Below, piece after piece: positions 30,269 to 39,643 of a stretch of DNA of 64,000 bases; positions within the stretch are counted from its first letter, which is position 1, and each line of letters opens with the position of its first letter. The stretch lies in contig NZ_CP059181.1 in the NCBI RefSeq assembly GCF_014251235.1, positions 434,001 to 498,000 on the forward strand, given 5' to 3'. The notes beneath the pieces were generated by a model, which was not told the DNA's origin, ran no database searches, and saw nothing but the letters and a program-made list of their open reading frames with translations. This DNA is from Blattabacterium cuenoti (GTDB lineage: Bacteria; Bacteroidota; Bacteroidia; Flavobacteriales; Blattabacteriaceae). The translations under genes and the position numbers were made by a program.

Positions 30269-32812
30269 ATGATAAATAAAAATAAAAATTCTCATTCAAA
30301 AAATGAAGAAACACCATTATTAAAACAATATAATAATATAAAAAACAAATATCCGGATACTATTTTATTATTTCAAGTAGGTGATTTTTATGAAATATTT
30401 GGAGATGATGCTGTTAAATGTTCTAAAATACTAGATATAGTTTTAACTAAACGTTCAAATACAATCCATTTAGCTGGTTTTCCTTATCACTCGTTAAATA
30501 ATTATTTGCCAAAATTAGTAAAATCAGGATGCAGAGTTGCTATTTGTGATCAATTAGAAGAAGCTAAAAAAGGAGGAAAAAATATTGTAAAAAGAGGTGT
30601 TATAGAATTAGTTACTCCAGGAATCACTATAAATGAAAGTATTTTACATACTAAATCAAATAATTTTTTGGCTTCTATTTATATAGAAAAAGAAAACTTT
30701 GGTTTAAGTTTTTTAGATATTTCCACAGGTGATTTTTTTGTTGTAGAAGATAGAAAAAAAAACATATTGCATTATTTAAAACACTTTAACCCAAGTGAAA
30801 TTCTTTTTCGTAGAAAAGAAAAAAAATTTTTTGAAAAAATTTTTAAAGAAAAATATTATTCTTTTTTAATGGAAGATTGGATGTTTAATTATTCATACAC
30901 ATATGAAAAATTGATTTCTCATTTTCAGACAAGTTCATTAAAAGGTTTTGGAATAGAAGATTTGAAATTAGGAATCATAGCTTCTGGAGTTATCTTAAGT
31001 TATTTATATGAAACAAAACATCATAATATAAAACATATTTCTAGTATCAAAAAAATAAAAAAAGAAGAACACATGTGGATTGATGATTTTACTTTTAAAA
31101 ATCTAGAAATATTTCATGGTTTAAATAAAAAGGGAGTTACTCTAATAAATATTATTGATAAAACAATAACCCCAATGGGTTGTAGATTATTAAAACATTG
31201 GATTTATTTTCCTCTTATTCATATTCATTCTATAAAAAAACGTCATAAAATAGTAGAAGAATTTCTCTCTAATTTTTTTAATCGTTGTTTACTGAAAAAA
31301 AAATTAAAAAAAATATATGATATAGAAAGAATTATTTCTAAAATAGCTATTGGAAAAATTACTCCACGTGAAATTTTCACATTACAAAAATCTTTAGAAG
31401 CTATTCATGAAATAAGAAAAATTTTACTAATACAAAAATCTAATAATTTATTGGAGATAGGAAAAAAACTTCACAATTGTTTAATTATATCTAATATAAT
31501 AAAAAAGACTATACATTATGATCCTCCACATCAAATTGATAAAGGTAATATTATTGCAAAAGGATTCTCTAAAGAATTGGATAAAATTCGTCATATATGT
31601 TCATCAAAAAAAGAGTATTTAGATAAACTTTGTTCCAAAGAACAAACAAAAACAGGTATATCCAATTTAAAAATTGGATATAACAATATTTTTGGTTATT
31701 TCTTCGAAATTAAAAAATCTAAAAAAAAACAAATTCCATCCAATTGGATAAAGAAGCAAACATTAACTAATTCTGAACGATATATCAATGAAGAATTAAA
31801 AAATTATGAGGTGCAAATTTTAAATTCTGAACAAAAAATTTTTTCTCTAGAAAAAGAATTATTTCACAACTTAATTCATCAATTATTGAATTATATCAAA
31901 TTTTTACAACAAAATGCAAAAATAATAGCGGAAATAGATGTTCTTCTTTCTTTTTCTATTTCCGCTTCAGAAAATAATTATGTTAAACCAGATATCAATC
32001 ATTCCTTTGAATTACATATAAAGGAAGGAAGACACCCAGTTATTGAAAGACAATTCATTTCTAAATCATCATACATTCCAAATGATATTATATTAAATAA
32101 ATATGATCAACAAATAATGATAATAACAGGACCAAACATGTCTGGAAAATCAGCTATCTTACGTCAAACTGCAATTATCATATTAATGTCCCATATTGGA
32201 AGTTTTGTTCCTGCTAAATCTGCAAAAATTTGTTTAATAGATAAGATATTTAGCAGAATAGGGGCTTATGATAATATTTCTCTAGGGGAATCTACATTTA
32301 TGGTAGAAATGAATGAAACAGCAAATATATTAAATAATATATCTCAAAGAAGTTTTATCATACTAGACGAAATAGGAAGAGGAACAAGTACATATGATGG
32401 TATATCTATAGCTTGGGCTATTACAGAATTTTTACATGAAAATTCTTTTAAACCTTTAGCATTGTTTGCTACTCATTATCATGAATTAAATGAAATGAAT
32501 TTGTTTTATAATAGAATAAAAAACTTTCATCTTTTTATAAAAGAAAAAAATGAAAATATACTTTTTATGAGAAAACTTGTAAGTGGAGGATGTAAACACA
32601 GTTTTGGAATTCATGTAGCAAAAATTTCAGGTATGCCTATAAAAATAATTCATAGAGCTTTAAAATTATTAAAATTATTAGATAGTAAAAATAAAATTTT
32701 TGAAAAAAAAGAAAAACCTAAAAAAAATTTTTTTCACATGTTTTCTATTATAAAGAAAAAATTTATTAATAGAATAATTAATTCTTTTTATAAAGAACAT
32801 TCTGAAAAATAA
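30269..32812 (+). CDS. mutS: DNA mismatch repair protein MutS
   Basis: Recognises mispairs and small loops. The 847 residues include the mismatch-wedging F-Y-E (40-42, in GDFYEIF), core and lever domains, then the ATPase with Walker A GPNMSGKS near 620, the DEIGRGTSTYDG block and a helix-turn-helix near the C-terminus. Full length, including the clamp. It retains a function that would limit homopolymer length changes if mutL is also present; mutL is not in this window. The 85-base gap to divergent ileS shows no clear promoter. Confidence 0.95.
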   Translation: MINKNKNSHSKNEETPLLKQYNNIKNKYPDTILLFQVGDFYEIFGDDAVKCSKILDIVLTKRSNTIHLAGFPYHSLNNYLPKLVKSGCRVAICDQLEEAKKGGKNIVKRGVIELVTPGITINESILHTKSNNFLASIYIEKENFGLSFLDISTGDFFVVEDRKKNILHYLKHFNPSEILFRRKEKKFFEKIFKEKYYSFLMEDWMFNYSYTYEKLISHFQTSSLKGFGIEDLKLGIIASGVILSYLYETKHHNIKHISSIKKIKKEEHMWIDDFTFKNLEIFHGLNKKGVTLINIIDKTITPMGCRLLKHWIYFPLIHIHSIKKRHKIVEEFLSNFFNRCLLKKKLKKIYDIERIISKIAIGKITPREIFTLQKSLEAIHEIRKILLIQKSNNLLEIGKKLHNCLIISNIIKKTIHYDPPHQIDKGNIIAKGFSKELDKIRHICSSKKEYLDKLCSKEQTKTGISNLKIGYNNIFGYFFEIKKSKKKQIPSNWIKKQTLTNSERYINEELKNYEVQILNSEQKIFSLEKELFHNLIHQLLNYIKFLQQNAKIIAEIDVLLSFSISASENNYVKPDINHSFELHIKEGRHPVIERQFISKSSYIPNDIILNKYDQQIMIITGPNMSGKSAILRQTAIIILMSHIGSFVPAKSAKICLIDKIFSRIGAYDNISLGESTFMVEMNETANILNNISQRSFIILDEIGRGTSTYDGISIAWAITEFLHENSFKPLALFATHYHELNEMNLFYNRIKNFHLFIKEKNENILFMRKLVSGGCKHSFGIHVAKISGMPIKIIHRALKLLKLLDSKNKIFEKKEKPKKNFFHMFSIIKKKFINRIINSFYKEHSEK

Positions 32813-32816
32813 AATT

Positions 32817-32847
32817 TTTGATATTAAAGTATATATATTTAACTTTC
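32817..32847 (+). promoter_or_regulatory. Probable promoter of the tRNA-Gly/tRNA-Leu pair
   Basis: TTTG at 32817-32820, 19 bases, then TAACTTTC at 32840-32847: seven of eight fixed consensus positions of TTTG-N19-TAnnTTTG, with the last base C instead of G. The predicted start lies about 45 bases before tRNA-Gly. The -33 element begins five bases after the mutS stop. Confidence 0.55.
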
Positions 32848-32898
32848 TAGTATTTTACTTTATAAGTACTAAATTCTATTTAAATTAGATTTATTATT

Positions 32899-32971
32899 GC
32901 GAGAATAGCTCAGTTGGTAGAGTACGACCTTGCCAAGGTCGAGGTCGCGGGTTCGAATCCCGTTTCTCGCT
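32899..32971 (+). tRNA. tRNA-Gly (GCC)
   Basis: 73 bases. Acceptor GCGAGAA/TTCTCGC is perfect, the anticodon arm CGACC-TTGCCAA-GGTCG gives GCC, and the T-arm is GCGGG-TTCGAAT-CCCGT. Discriminator T. It complements the UCC tRNA-Gly at 25620. Confidence 0.97.
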
Positions 32972-32988
32972 TTTTAAATTTTTTAAAA

Positions 32989-33073
32989 ATCCGGGTGGTG
33001 GAACTGGTAGACACACAGGACTTAAAATCCTGTGATCTTTAAGATCGTACGGGTTCAAATCCCGTCCCGGGTA
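32989..33073 (+). tRNA. tRNA-Leu (UAA)
   Basis: 85 bases, class II. Acceptor ATCCGGG/CCCGGGT, D-region GTGGAACTGGTAGAC, anticodon arm CAGGA-CTTAAAA-TCCTG gives TAA. The variable arm GATCTTTAAGATC is followed by a normal T-arm. Discriminator A. It reads UUA, expected to be the dominant Leu codon in such AT-rich DNA. Confidence 0.97.
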
Positions 33074-33083
33074 TTCTTTTTTT

Positions 33084-34550
33084 TTATGAATCATAATTAA
33101 AATAATTAGTAGATTCTTTAGTAATACTTACACTATGTGGATGGTTTTCTTTTAATCCGGAATTAGTTATTCTTACAAATTTTCCATTTTTCATTAATTC
33201 TTGAATAGAGGAAACTCCACAGTAACCCATACCTGAACGTATTCCTCCACATACTTGATAAATAACGTCTTTCATTTTTCCTTTGTAAGGAACTCTAGCC
33301 TCTATTCCTTCTGGTACCGTTTTTTCGTTAAATTGAAAATAACGATCTTTGCTTCCTCTTTTCATAGCAACTAAAGATCCCATTCCTACATAAGTTTTAA
33401 ATTTTCTTCCCTGAAAAATAATTTCTTCTCCCGGAGCTTCTTCTGTACCGGCGAATAAACTTCCAATCATGACACAACTAGCTCCGGCTGCTATAGCTTT
33501 TACTACATCACCTGAATATCTAATTCCACCATCGGAAATAACATTTACATTTTTAGTCTTAGCATACTCATATACATCATTTATAGCTGTTATTTGAGGC
33601 ATTCCTACTCCAGCTATTACTCTTGTTGTACAAATAGAACCAGATCCTATTCCTACTTTTAAAATATTAGATCCAGCATCTATTAAATCTTTTGCTGCTT
33701 TCATAGTAACTATATTTCCAGCTAATAATACAATTTTAGGAAAAAAACTTTTAATGGTTTTTATCATTTTTAATACACTCATAGTATGCCCATGTGCTGA
33801 ATCTATAGAAATTAAATCTGCTCCTACTTTTACTAAAGATTCAACTCTTTCCAAGGTATTTTTGTCTATTCCTATTGCTGCTCCTACACGAAGACGTCCT
33901 CTATCATCTTTACATGCATTTGGATACTCTATTAGGTTATCTATATCTCTAATGGTTATTAAACCTACAAGTCTCTTAAAATTATCTATAATAGGTAATT
34001 TTTCTATTCTTTCTTTTAATAAAATTTTTTTCGCTTCTTCCAGTGTTATATCTTTTTTAGATGTGATTAATTTCTCTTTTGTCATCACATTCTCAACTGA
34101 GGTTTCTAAATCTAAACGATATTTAATATCTCTATTCGTTATAATTCCTACTAAAGTTTTATCTTCTTCTATAACAGGAAGTCCAGAAATATGATATTTT
34201 TTCATAAGATATTGAGCATCTCTAAGTGTAGAACACCTAGATAATGTAATAGGATCATCTATCATTCCACTTTCACTCCTTTTAACTTTATAAAGTTCTT
34301 CAGATTGATCTTTTATATTCATATTTTTATGAATAATCCCCATTCCTCCTTCTCTAGCTATGGAAATAGCTAGAGAAGATTCTGTTACAGTATCCATTGC
34401 CGCACTGATTATAGGTATATTTAACGTAATTTCCGATGTAAGAAATGTATTAAGAGAAACATCTGATGGTATAACAGAAGAAAAAGAAGGAACAAGTAAA
34501 ACATCATCAAAAGTTAAAGCTTCTTTTATAATTTTTTTATTTAAAGACAT
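33084..34550 (-). CDS. guaB: IMP dehydrogenase
   Basis: Oxidises IMP to XMP with NAD+, the committed step to guanine nucleotides. The 488 residues show the barrel start [14 protein letters not shown], two CBS domains at roughly 95-205, the catalytic loop [14 protein letters not shown] (Cys near 307) and the flap RxVPYKG-type segment ARVPYKG. Complete. Its 3' end lies 10 bases from tRNA-Leu on the opposite strand. No promoter is evident in the 218-base upstream gap, which it shares with the divergent lipoprotein gene. Confidence 0.97.
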   Translation of the reverse strand: MSLNKKIIKEALTFDDVLLVPSFSSVIPSDVSLNTFLTSEITLNIPIISAAMDTVTESSLAISIAREGGMGIIHKNMNIKDQSEELYKVKRSESGMIDDPITLSRCSTLRDAQYLMKKYHISGLPVIEEDKTLVGIITNRDIKYRLDLETSVENVMTKEKLITSKKDITLEEAKKILLKERIEKLPIIDNFKRLVGLITIRDIDNLIEYPNACKDDRGRLRVGAAIGIDKNTLERVESLVKVGADLISIDSAHGHTMSVLKMIKTIKSFFPKIVLLAGNIVTMKAAKDLIDAGSNILKVGIGSGSICTTRVIAGVGMPQITAINDVYEYAKTKNVNVISDGGIRYSGDVVKAIAAGASCVMIGSLFAGTEEAPGEEIIFQGRKFKTYVGMGSLVAMKRGSKDRYFQFNEKTVPEGIEARVPYKGKMKDVIYQVCGGIRSGMGYCGVSSIQELMKNGKFVRITNSGLKENHPHSVSITKESTNYFNYDS

Positions 34551-34709
34551 ATTATTAAATTTTTTATATAAAAATATAAATGAATTTTTATTTGTAGAAA
34601 TAGATAAAAAAATTATAACATCCTTATTATCAAAATAAAATATACATAATCAAATAAAAGATAAATATATTTATCTTCTATAAACAATCAAAAATCCGAT
34701 AATAATATA

Positions 34710-34740
34710 TTTTTTCATTCCGAATTTTTATATAAATTTG
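34710..34740 (+). promoter_or_regulatory. Candidate promoter of the small lipoprotein gene
   Basis: TAAATTTG at 34733-34740 matches the -7 consensus fully. Nineteen bases further up is TTTT (34710-34713), three of four bases of the -33 element. The predicted start lies about 30 bases before ATG 34775. Confidence 0.45.
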
Positions 34741-34774
34741 TTCAGAATATGTTATAACTGAAATACTATTGATT

Positions 34775-35065
34775 ATGATGAAAAAATTAAGAATCACAGT
34801 CACCACTATTTTTTTAGCAATATTTTTATTAACAAGTAGTTGTAATAACAAATCTAAAAACGAAAATAGCTCTCCTTCTACAGAAGAAGAAAAAGCAGCA
34901 AATAGCAATGAAAATCAATCAAATTCAACGACGGATACTCCTCCTTCATCTGCTGCTAATACACCTAATGAGGAAGACTCTTCAAATTCAAAAAATGAGG
35001 ATTCTACGTCTTCTAAAGAGAAGGATAATAAGGTGAATACAGAAGAAAATGACAAAAAACAATAA
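34775..35065 (+). CDS. Small, highly hydrophilic lipoprotein of unknown function
   Basis: I do not recognise this protein. ATG 34775 gives 96 residues (a second ATG follows; a TTG at 34769 is also in frame). Residues 1-22 form a lipoprotein signal peptide: MMKK, a hydrophobic core ITVTTIFLAIFLL and the lipobox-like TSSC with Cys 23. The 74-residue mature part is almost entirely Ser, Asn, Glu, Lys, Thr, Asp, Pro, Ala and Gln. It has one Val and no Leu, Ile, Phe, Tyr, Trp, Met, His, Arg or Gly, so it should be disordered. It has its own candidate promoter and terminator, so it is likely a single-gene unit. Codon content is visibly richer in G+C than its neighbours. LspA at 26029 would process it. 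Confidence 0.7.
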   Translation: MMKKLRITVTTIFLAIFLLTSSCNNKSKNENSSPSTEEEKAANSNENQSNSTTDTPPSSAANTPNEEDSSNSKNEDSTSSKEKDNKVNTEENDKKQ

Positions 35066-35086
35066 ATTTTTATTGAAAAACAAAAA

Positions 35087-35125
35087 AATAAGCAAGAATG
35101 ATGAATTATCTCAATCTTGCTTATT
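35087..35125. terminator. Bidirectional terminator between the lipoprotein gene and rplS
   Basis: AATAAGCAAGA (35087-35097) and its exact complement TCTTGCTTATT (35115-35125) form an 11-bp stem with a 17-base loop. A T run follows on the plus strand and an A run precedes it (T run for the minus strand). It sits between the convergent lipoprotein gene and rplS, so it can stop both transcripts. Confidence 0.8.
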
Positions 35126-35135
35126 CTAATTTTTT

Positions 35136-35486
35136 TTAAAGACTTTTAACTCTAGCCTTTTTTCCTTTAAATAATCGAAAATAATAAATTTTCGATCTTC
35201 GAACTTTTCCTTTTTTATTTACTATTATTTTTTTTAAATTAGGTTGATTAAAAATAAATATACGCTCCACTCCTATTTCTCCACTCATTTTTCGAACAGT
35301 AAAAGTTTTAGTTAAACCTTTTCCTTTTTTTTTTATAACTATTCCTTTAAAAGATTGTACTCTTTTTTTTTCTCCTTCTCTAATTTCAAAGAAAATAGTG
35401 ATAGAATCCCCAGATTTAAATGGTGGAAAATGATTTTTTTTTATATATTTTTTTTCTATACTTTCTATTAAATTTTTTTCTGACAT
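35136..35486 (-). CDS. rplS: Ribosomal protein L19
   Basis: Large-subunit protein at the subunit interface. The 116 residues carry FKSGDSITIFFEIREGEKKRVQ, FKGIVIKKKGKGLTKTFTVRK and the C-terminal RRSKIYYFRLFKGKKARVK, all typical L19 blocks. One base separates it from glmM upstream, so it is the last gene of that transcript, ending at the terminator at 35087-35125. Confidence 0.96.
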   Translation of the reverse strand: MSEKNLIESIEKKYIKKNHFPPFKSGDSITIFFEIREGEKKRVQSFKGIVIKKKGKGLTKTFTVRKMSGEIGVERIFIFNQPNLKKIIVNKKGKVRRSKIYYFRLFKGKKARVKSL

Positions 35487-35487
35487 A

Positions 35488-36873
35488 TTAATTATTATTT
35501 TTTAATTCATATAGAATTTTTTTTGTCAGTAAATTTAACCTCTTTTTTGAAAAGCTTTCTATATGTAATCGAATGATATTTTCAGTATTGGATTTTCTAA
35601 TATGTATCCATTCATTATTTAGAAAAAATATTTTAATTCCATCTTCTAAGTTCATATCCTCTCTTTTATATTTATTTTTTATTTTTTCCAAAATTTTTTC
35701 TATTTCTTGATTAGAAGAAAATTTAATTTTCTTTTTTGACATAACATAATTAGGATATTTCTTTTTTAATTCAGTTAAAGAAATTTTAGAAAATTTAGCT
35801 AAATAAGTTAAAAATAAAGCAATCCCAACTAAGGCATCTCTTCCGTAACGTAAATCTGGATATATGATTCCTCCATTTCCTTCTCCTCCGAATATAGCAT
35901 GAACTTCCTTCATTTTTTTCACGACATGAACTTCCCCAACGGATGTAGAATAATAAGAAGCTCCTATTTTATTAGATAAATCTCTTAAAGCATTAGATGA
36001 TGAAAAAGTAGAAACAATAGGTCCTATTTTATTTTTTAAAATATAATCGGCAATAGATACTATTGTATATTCTTCTCCAAAAAATCTTCCATTTTCACAA
36101 ATAAAAACAACTCTATCTACATCAGGATCAACGGAAATTCCTAAATCGGCTTTTACTTCCGGTACTCTCTTACAAATTTCTTTTAAATTTTTTTCAATAG
36201 GTTCTGGATTATGAGTAAAATCACCATTTGGATCACAATACATTTTCATTACATCTTTCACTCCCAATGATTTTAAAAGAAGAGGAATAGCAATCCCTCC
36301 AGTAGAATTAATCCCATCTACAACTATTTTGAATCTAGCTTTTTGAATAATATTTTTATCTACTAAAGGTAAAGTTAAAATCAACTCTATATGCTTCAAA
36401 ATATAATTTTCTTTATATATAGAATTTCCGATTTTTCTAAAAGGAACAAAATGAAAATATTTTTTATCTACTATAGAAGAAAATTTTTTAAAATCTTTTT
36501 CAGATAAAAATTCTCCTTTAGAATTAAACATTTTTAATCCATTCCAACTCTTTGGATTATGACTTGCTGTTAACATTATTCCACCATCGGCTTTCTCATT
36601 TAGAATAGCTATTCCAACAGTTGGTGTCGTAGATAATCCAATATCAATTACATTAACTCCAAGACTTTGAAAAGTAATAATCAAAAATTTTTGAAAAATA
36701 GAGGATGATATACGTCCATCTCTTCCTAAGATAACTGTATACTTCTTTTTTTTATATTTTCTTTTCATCCAAGAAACATATCCTGCTGAAAATTTTATAA
36801 TTTCTATAGGAGAAAAACCATCCCTTCCTCCTAAAGTCCCTCTTATTCCAGATAAAGATTTTACAAGTATCAA
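35488..36873 (-). CDS. glmM: Phosphoglucosamine mutase (phosphohexomutase family)
   Basis: Converts glucosamine-6-phosphate to glucosamine-1-phosphate for peptidoglycan and lipid A precursors. The 461 residues show SGIRG at 8-12, the phosphoserine loop TASHNP at 102-107 (Ser 104), the Mg loop DPDVDR at 249-254, the sugar loop GGEGNGG and a C-terminal phosphate-binding domain (RKSNTENIIRLHIES). The fold is shared with phosphomannomutases, but the amino-sugar role fits the MurA in this window. It precedes rplS. Its leader contains the unusual 275-base gap described separately. Confidence 0.87.
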   Translation of the reverse strand: MILVKSLSGIRGTLGGRDGFSPIEIIKFSAGYVSWMKRKYKKKKYTVILGRDGRISSSIFQKFLIITFQSLGVNVIDIGLSTTPTVGIAILNEKADGGIMLTASHNPKSWNGLKMFNSKGEFLSEKDFKKFSSIVDKKYFHFVPFRKIGNSIYKENYILKHIELILTLPLVDKNIIQKARFKIVVDGINSTGGIAIPLLLKSLGVKDVMKMYCDPNGDFTHNPEPIEKNLKEICKRVPEVKADLGISVDPDVDRVVFICENGRFFGEEYTIVSIADYILKNKIGPIVSTFSSSNALRDLSNKIGASYYSTSVGEVHVVKKMKEVHAIFGGEGNGGIIYPDLRYGRDALVGIALFLTYLAKFSKISLTELKKKYPNYVMSKKKIKFSSNQEIEKILEKIKNKYKREDMNLEDGIKIFFLNNEWIHIRKSNTENIIRLHIESFSKKRLNLLTKKILYELKNNN

Positions 36874-36917
36874 AAATTAATTGGATTTTATATAAAAAAA
36901 ATTAATTTTTCGAATCA

Positions 36918-36945
36918 CTCAAATTTTATTTGAGCGTTTTTTTTT
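36918..36945 (+). terminator. Hairpin plus T run reading on the plus strand, upstream of glmM
   Basis: CTCAAAT-TTT-ATTTGAG (36918-36934) followed by CG and nine T (36937-36945) is an intrinsic terminator pattern for plus-strand transcription. No plus-strand gene ends here; the flanking genes are both on the minus strand. It may stop antisense transcription out of glmM, or act as a minus-strand leader hairpin. Confidence 0.4.
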
Positions 36946-36980
36946 AAATAAAAAAAGAAAAAAAATAATACAAAAACATA

Positions 36981-37043
36981 TTAATAATAATTAAATGAAT
37001 TAACAATATTGATATAATGTCCAGACTCTTTTAAAAGTCTCAT
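36981..37043 (-). CDS. Possible 20-residue peptide (MRLLKESGHYINIVNSFNYY)
   Basis: A short reading frame in the 275-base gap between dnaB and glmM, opened by ATG and closed by TAA on the same strand as both. It lies about 55 bases after the promoter-like sequence at 37102-37132. The ATG overlaps an imperfect hairpin (AGACT/AGTCT). No Shine-Dalgarno is present, which says little in this phylum. It could be a leader peptide, a small protein or chance. I know no family for it. Confidence 0.2.
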   Translation of the reverse strand: MRLLKESGHYINIVNSFNYY

Positions 37044-37075
37044 TTTATTTAATGATAAACAATCTGTTTTTTAAC

Positions 37076-37099
37076 AAAAAAAAACAGAAATAGTTCTGT
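37076..37099 (-). terminator. Intrinsic terminator of dnaB
   Basis: Read on the minus strand, ACAGAA-CTAT-TTCTGT forms a perfect 6-bp hairpin (37084-37099), followed at once by a run of nine T, of which the first belongs to the stem end. It lies 50 bases after the dnaB stop. It overlaps the predicted start site of the promoter at 37102-37132. Confidence 0.65.
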
Positions 37100-37101
37100 A
37101 A

Positions 37102-37132
37102 CAAAGATAAATAAAACTATTTAAAATACAAA
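37102..37132 (-). promoter_or_regulatory. Full-consensus Bacteroidetes promoter between dnaB and glmM
   Basis: Minus-strand TTTG, exactly 19 bases, then TATCTTTG: all eight fixed positions of TTTG-N19-TAnnTTTG. It lies 17 bases after the dnaB stop and would drive the 20-codon frame and glmM-rplS. The dnaB terminator hairpin overlaps the predicted start, so new transcripts would begin inside or just after it. Confidence 0.62.
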
Positions 37133-37148
37133 CCGTTACTTAATAAAA

Positions 37149-38633
37149 TTAATAATTTTCATCTTTTTTATCTTTAAAGAAATTTTTTTCATAATCTTCC
37201 TCCCATTCTAAAGAAGGTTTTTTCTTTTTATCAAGATCTATAAACTTTGCCTGATTACTTATAAACTCCAATCTAAATTTACCTAAACTTCCATTTCTAT
37301 GTTTAGAAACTATAATTTCTGCTTGACCATAACAAGATTCATTATCTTCTGTATCCCAGTTATTAAATCCATAATATTCAGGTCTATAAAGAAACAAAAC
37401 AATATCTGCATCTTGTTCTATCGCTCCAGACTCTCGTAAATCAGATAATAACGGTCTTTTGCTTCCTCCTCTTGTTTCTACTGCTCTAGATAATTGAGAT
37501 AACACTATTATAGGTACATCTAATTCTTTAGCTATAGATTTTAAACTACGAGAAATAATGGATATTTCTTGTTCTCTATTAATCAATTTTGTTCCAAGAT
37601 TACCATGAGTCCCCATTAATTGCATATAATCTATCATAATTATCTTCACTCCGTGTTGTGATATAAAACGACGACATTTAGCTCTTAAATTAAAAATGGA
37701 TAAAGAAGGAGTATCATCTATAAACAATGGAAGACTTTTTAAATTATTGGTTTTATCTATTAATATTTTCCAATCTAAATCAGTAAGTCCTCCAACCCTC
37801 AATTTTTCTGATGGAATTCCAGTTTCCGAAGACATTAATTTAGTTATTAATTGTATAGACGACATTTCTAATGAAAAAACAACAACAGGTACTTTTTGTT
37901 TAACAACTATATTTCTAACCATAGATAACATAAAAGTTGTTTTTCCCATTCCAGGTCTAGAAGCAAGTACAATCAAATCTGAATTTTGCCATCCTGATAT
38001 CAATTTATCCATTTTACAAAAACCAGAAGGAATTCCACTCATTCCTTTTTTATCTACCTCTTTTATTCTATTTAGGGCTCTAACTATAATAGATTGAGTT
38101 GTTTCATATTTTTTCGTTCTTAAATATTTTTGACTTATTTCAAAAATACTAGACTCTGCTTTATCTAGAAGCTCAAAAACATCGGTACTTTCATCATAAC
38201 AATTTTCTATAATATCTGATGATATACTTATCAATTTTCTTAAAATAAATTTTTGTTGTACTATACGACTATGATATTCTATATGTGCAGAAGAGACAAC
38301 TTTTTGTGTTAATTTTATAAGATACAATTCTCCACCAGCCATTTCTAATTTTCCAACTTTACGAAGTTGACTAGATATAGTATAAAGATCAACAGGTTTA
38401 GAATTATGATATAAATATTGAACAGAACGAAATATTTCTTGATGTTCTTTCTTATAAAAAACTTCAGGAAAAAGGATGTCTATCACTTCATCTAATCCCT
38501 TTTTATCTATCATAATAGAACCTATTATAGCTTCTTCCAAATCTAATGCTTGAGGTGGAATTTTAACGTTTTCTAAATCAGAAGAAAATTTTCCGTTTCT
38601 GTTATTTGGAATTAAATGATTTGTTTCTCTCAT
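37149..38633 (-). CDS. dnaB: Replicative DNA helicase
   Basis: Hexameric helicase of the replication fork. The 494 residues have the N-terminal DnaB domain (PPQALDLEEAIIGSIM, 26-41), a linker, then the RecA-like ATPase with Walker A SRPGMGKT at 225-232, IMIDYMQLM for Walker B, and the SDLRESGAIEQDADIVLFLYR block. No intein is present. The acidic/Lys-rich C-tail is short. Downstream is a hairpin terminator. Confidence 0.97.
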   Translation of the reverse strand: MRETNHLIPNNRNGKFSSDLENVKIPPQALDLEEAIIGSIMIDKKGLDEVIDILFPEVFYKKEHQEIFRSVQYLYHNSKPVDLYTISSQLRKVGKLEMAGGELYLIKLTQKVVSSAHIEYHSRIVQQKFILRKLISISSDIIENCYDESTDVFELLDKAESSIFEISQKYLRTKKYETTQSIIVRALNRIKEVDKKGMSGIPSGFCKMDKLISGWQNSDLIVLASRPGMGKTTFMLSMVRNIVVKQKVPVVVFSLEMSSIQLITKLMSSETGIPSEKLRVGGLTDLDWKILIDKTNNLKSLPLFIDDTPSLSIFNLRAKCRRFISQHGVKIIMIDYMQLMGTHGNLGTKLINREQEISIISRSLKSIAKELDVPIIVLSQLSRAVETRGGSKRPLLSDLRESGAIEQDADIVLFLYRPEYYGFNNWDTEDNESCYGQAEIIVSKHRNGSLGKFRLEFISNQAKFIDLDKKKKPSLEWEEDYEKNFFKDKKDENY

Positions 38634-38679
38634 ACAATTTCTTATTCATAATAGAGTGAGTGATTAACTTTATTATCTA

Positions 38680-39642
38680 TTAAAAGCTATCATTAAAAAA
38701 ACCTATAGCAATATACTTATTTTTTCTATCTATAATAAGTTCTTCTTCTCTTATAGATGATAATTCTTTATAATACGTTATTACTTTTTTTTTAATAATT
38801 TGATAAGCTTTTTCTGGACAAAAATGAGCTCCACCTAAAGGTTCTTTAATAACCTCATCTACAAGATTTAACTGATACATATCCTCTGCCGTTAATTTTA
38901 ACGATTCTGCTGATTTTTCTTTATTTTTCCAATTTCCCCAAAGAATAGTAGAACAACTTTCAGGTGAAATAACAGAATACCAAGAATTTTCCATCATAGA
39001 AACTTTATCTCCTATACCAATACCTAAAGCACCTCCACTAGCCCCCTCTCCTATAATGAGGACTATAATAGGAACTTTAATAGACATCATTTCATAAATA
39101 TTTTTTCCAATAGCTTCTCCTTGACCTCGTTCTTCTGCTTCTATTCCTGGAAATGCTCCTGGAGTATCAACAAAAGAAACTATCGGTTTACGAAATTTTT
39201 CTGCTAATTTCATAAGACGTAAAGCTTTTCTATATCCTTCAGGATTAGGCATACCAAATCTTCTATATTGTCTATCCTTCGTATTTTTACCTTTTTGTGT
39301 ACCTATAAACATAAATGTATTTTTTCCTATTTTTCCAAATCCACCCACTATAGCTTTATCATCTCCAATATAACGATCTCCATGAAGCTCAATAAAAGAA
39401 TTTTTTTCTGTAATAGAATAAATATAATCTAAAGTATAAGGTCTATTTGGATGTCTAGATAATTGAACTCTTTGCCAAGGTGTAAGTTTACTATGTAATT
39501 TCTTAATAGTCACTTCCAATTTACGTTTCAATTGAAAACAAACTTCTTTCATATCTATACCACTCTTTTTTTCTATCATCAAACAATTGATATATTGATC
39601 ATATATTTCTTGTATAGGTTTTTCAAAATCCAAATACTCCAT
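38680..39642 (-). CDS. accA: Acetyl-CoA carboxylase carboxyltransferase subunit alpha
   Basis: Alpha half of the carboxyltransferase that makes malonyl-CoA. The 320 residues match E. coli AccA in length. They include [36 protein letters not shown] and [26 protein letters not shown] (given in parts; the glycine-rich segment forms the oxyanion region). It begins one base after the sdhB stop and appears to be the last gene of the sdhCAB-accA run. Confidence 0.96.
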   Translation of the reverse strand: MEYLDFEKPIQEIYDQYINCLMIEKKSGIDMKEVCFQLKRKLEVTIKKLHSKLTPWQRVQLSRHPNRPYTLDYIYSITEKNSFIELHGDRYIGDDKAIVGGFGKIGKNTFMFIGTQKGKNTKDRQYRRFGMPNPEGYRKALRLMKLAEKFRKPIVSFVDTPGAFPGIEAEERGQGEAIGKNIYEMMSIKVPIIVLIIGEGASGGALGIGIGDKVSMMENSWYSVISPESCSTILWGNWKNKEKSAESLKLTAEDMYQLNLVDEVIKEPLGGAHFCPEKAYQIIKKKVITYYKELSSIREEELIIDRKNKYIAIGFFNDSF

Positions 39643-39643
39643 A

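Noticed and set aside
32894-33094. Minus-strand frame across tRNA-Gly and tRNA-Leu
   Set aside because: Complement of two tRNA genes; the same artefact.
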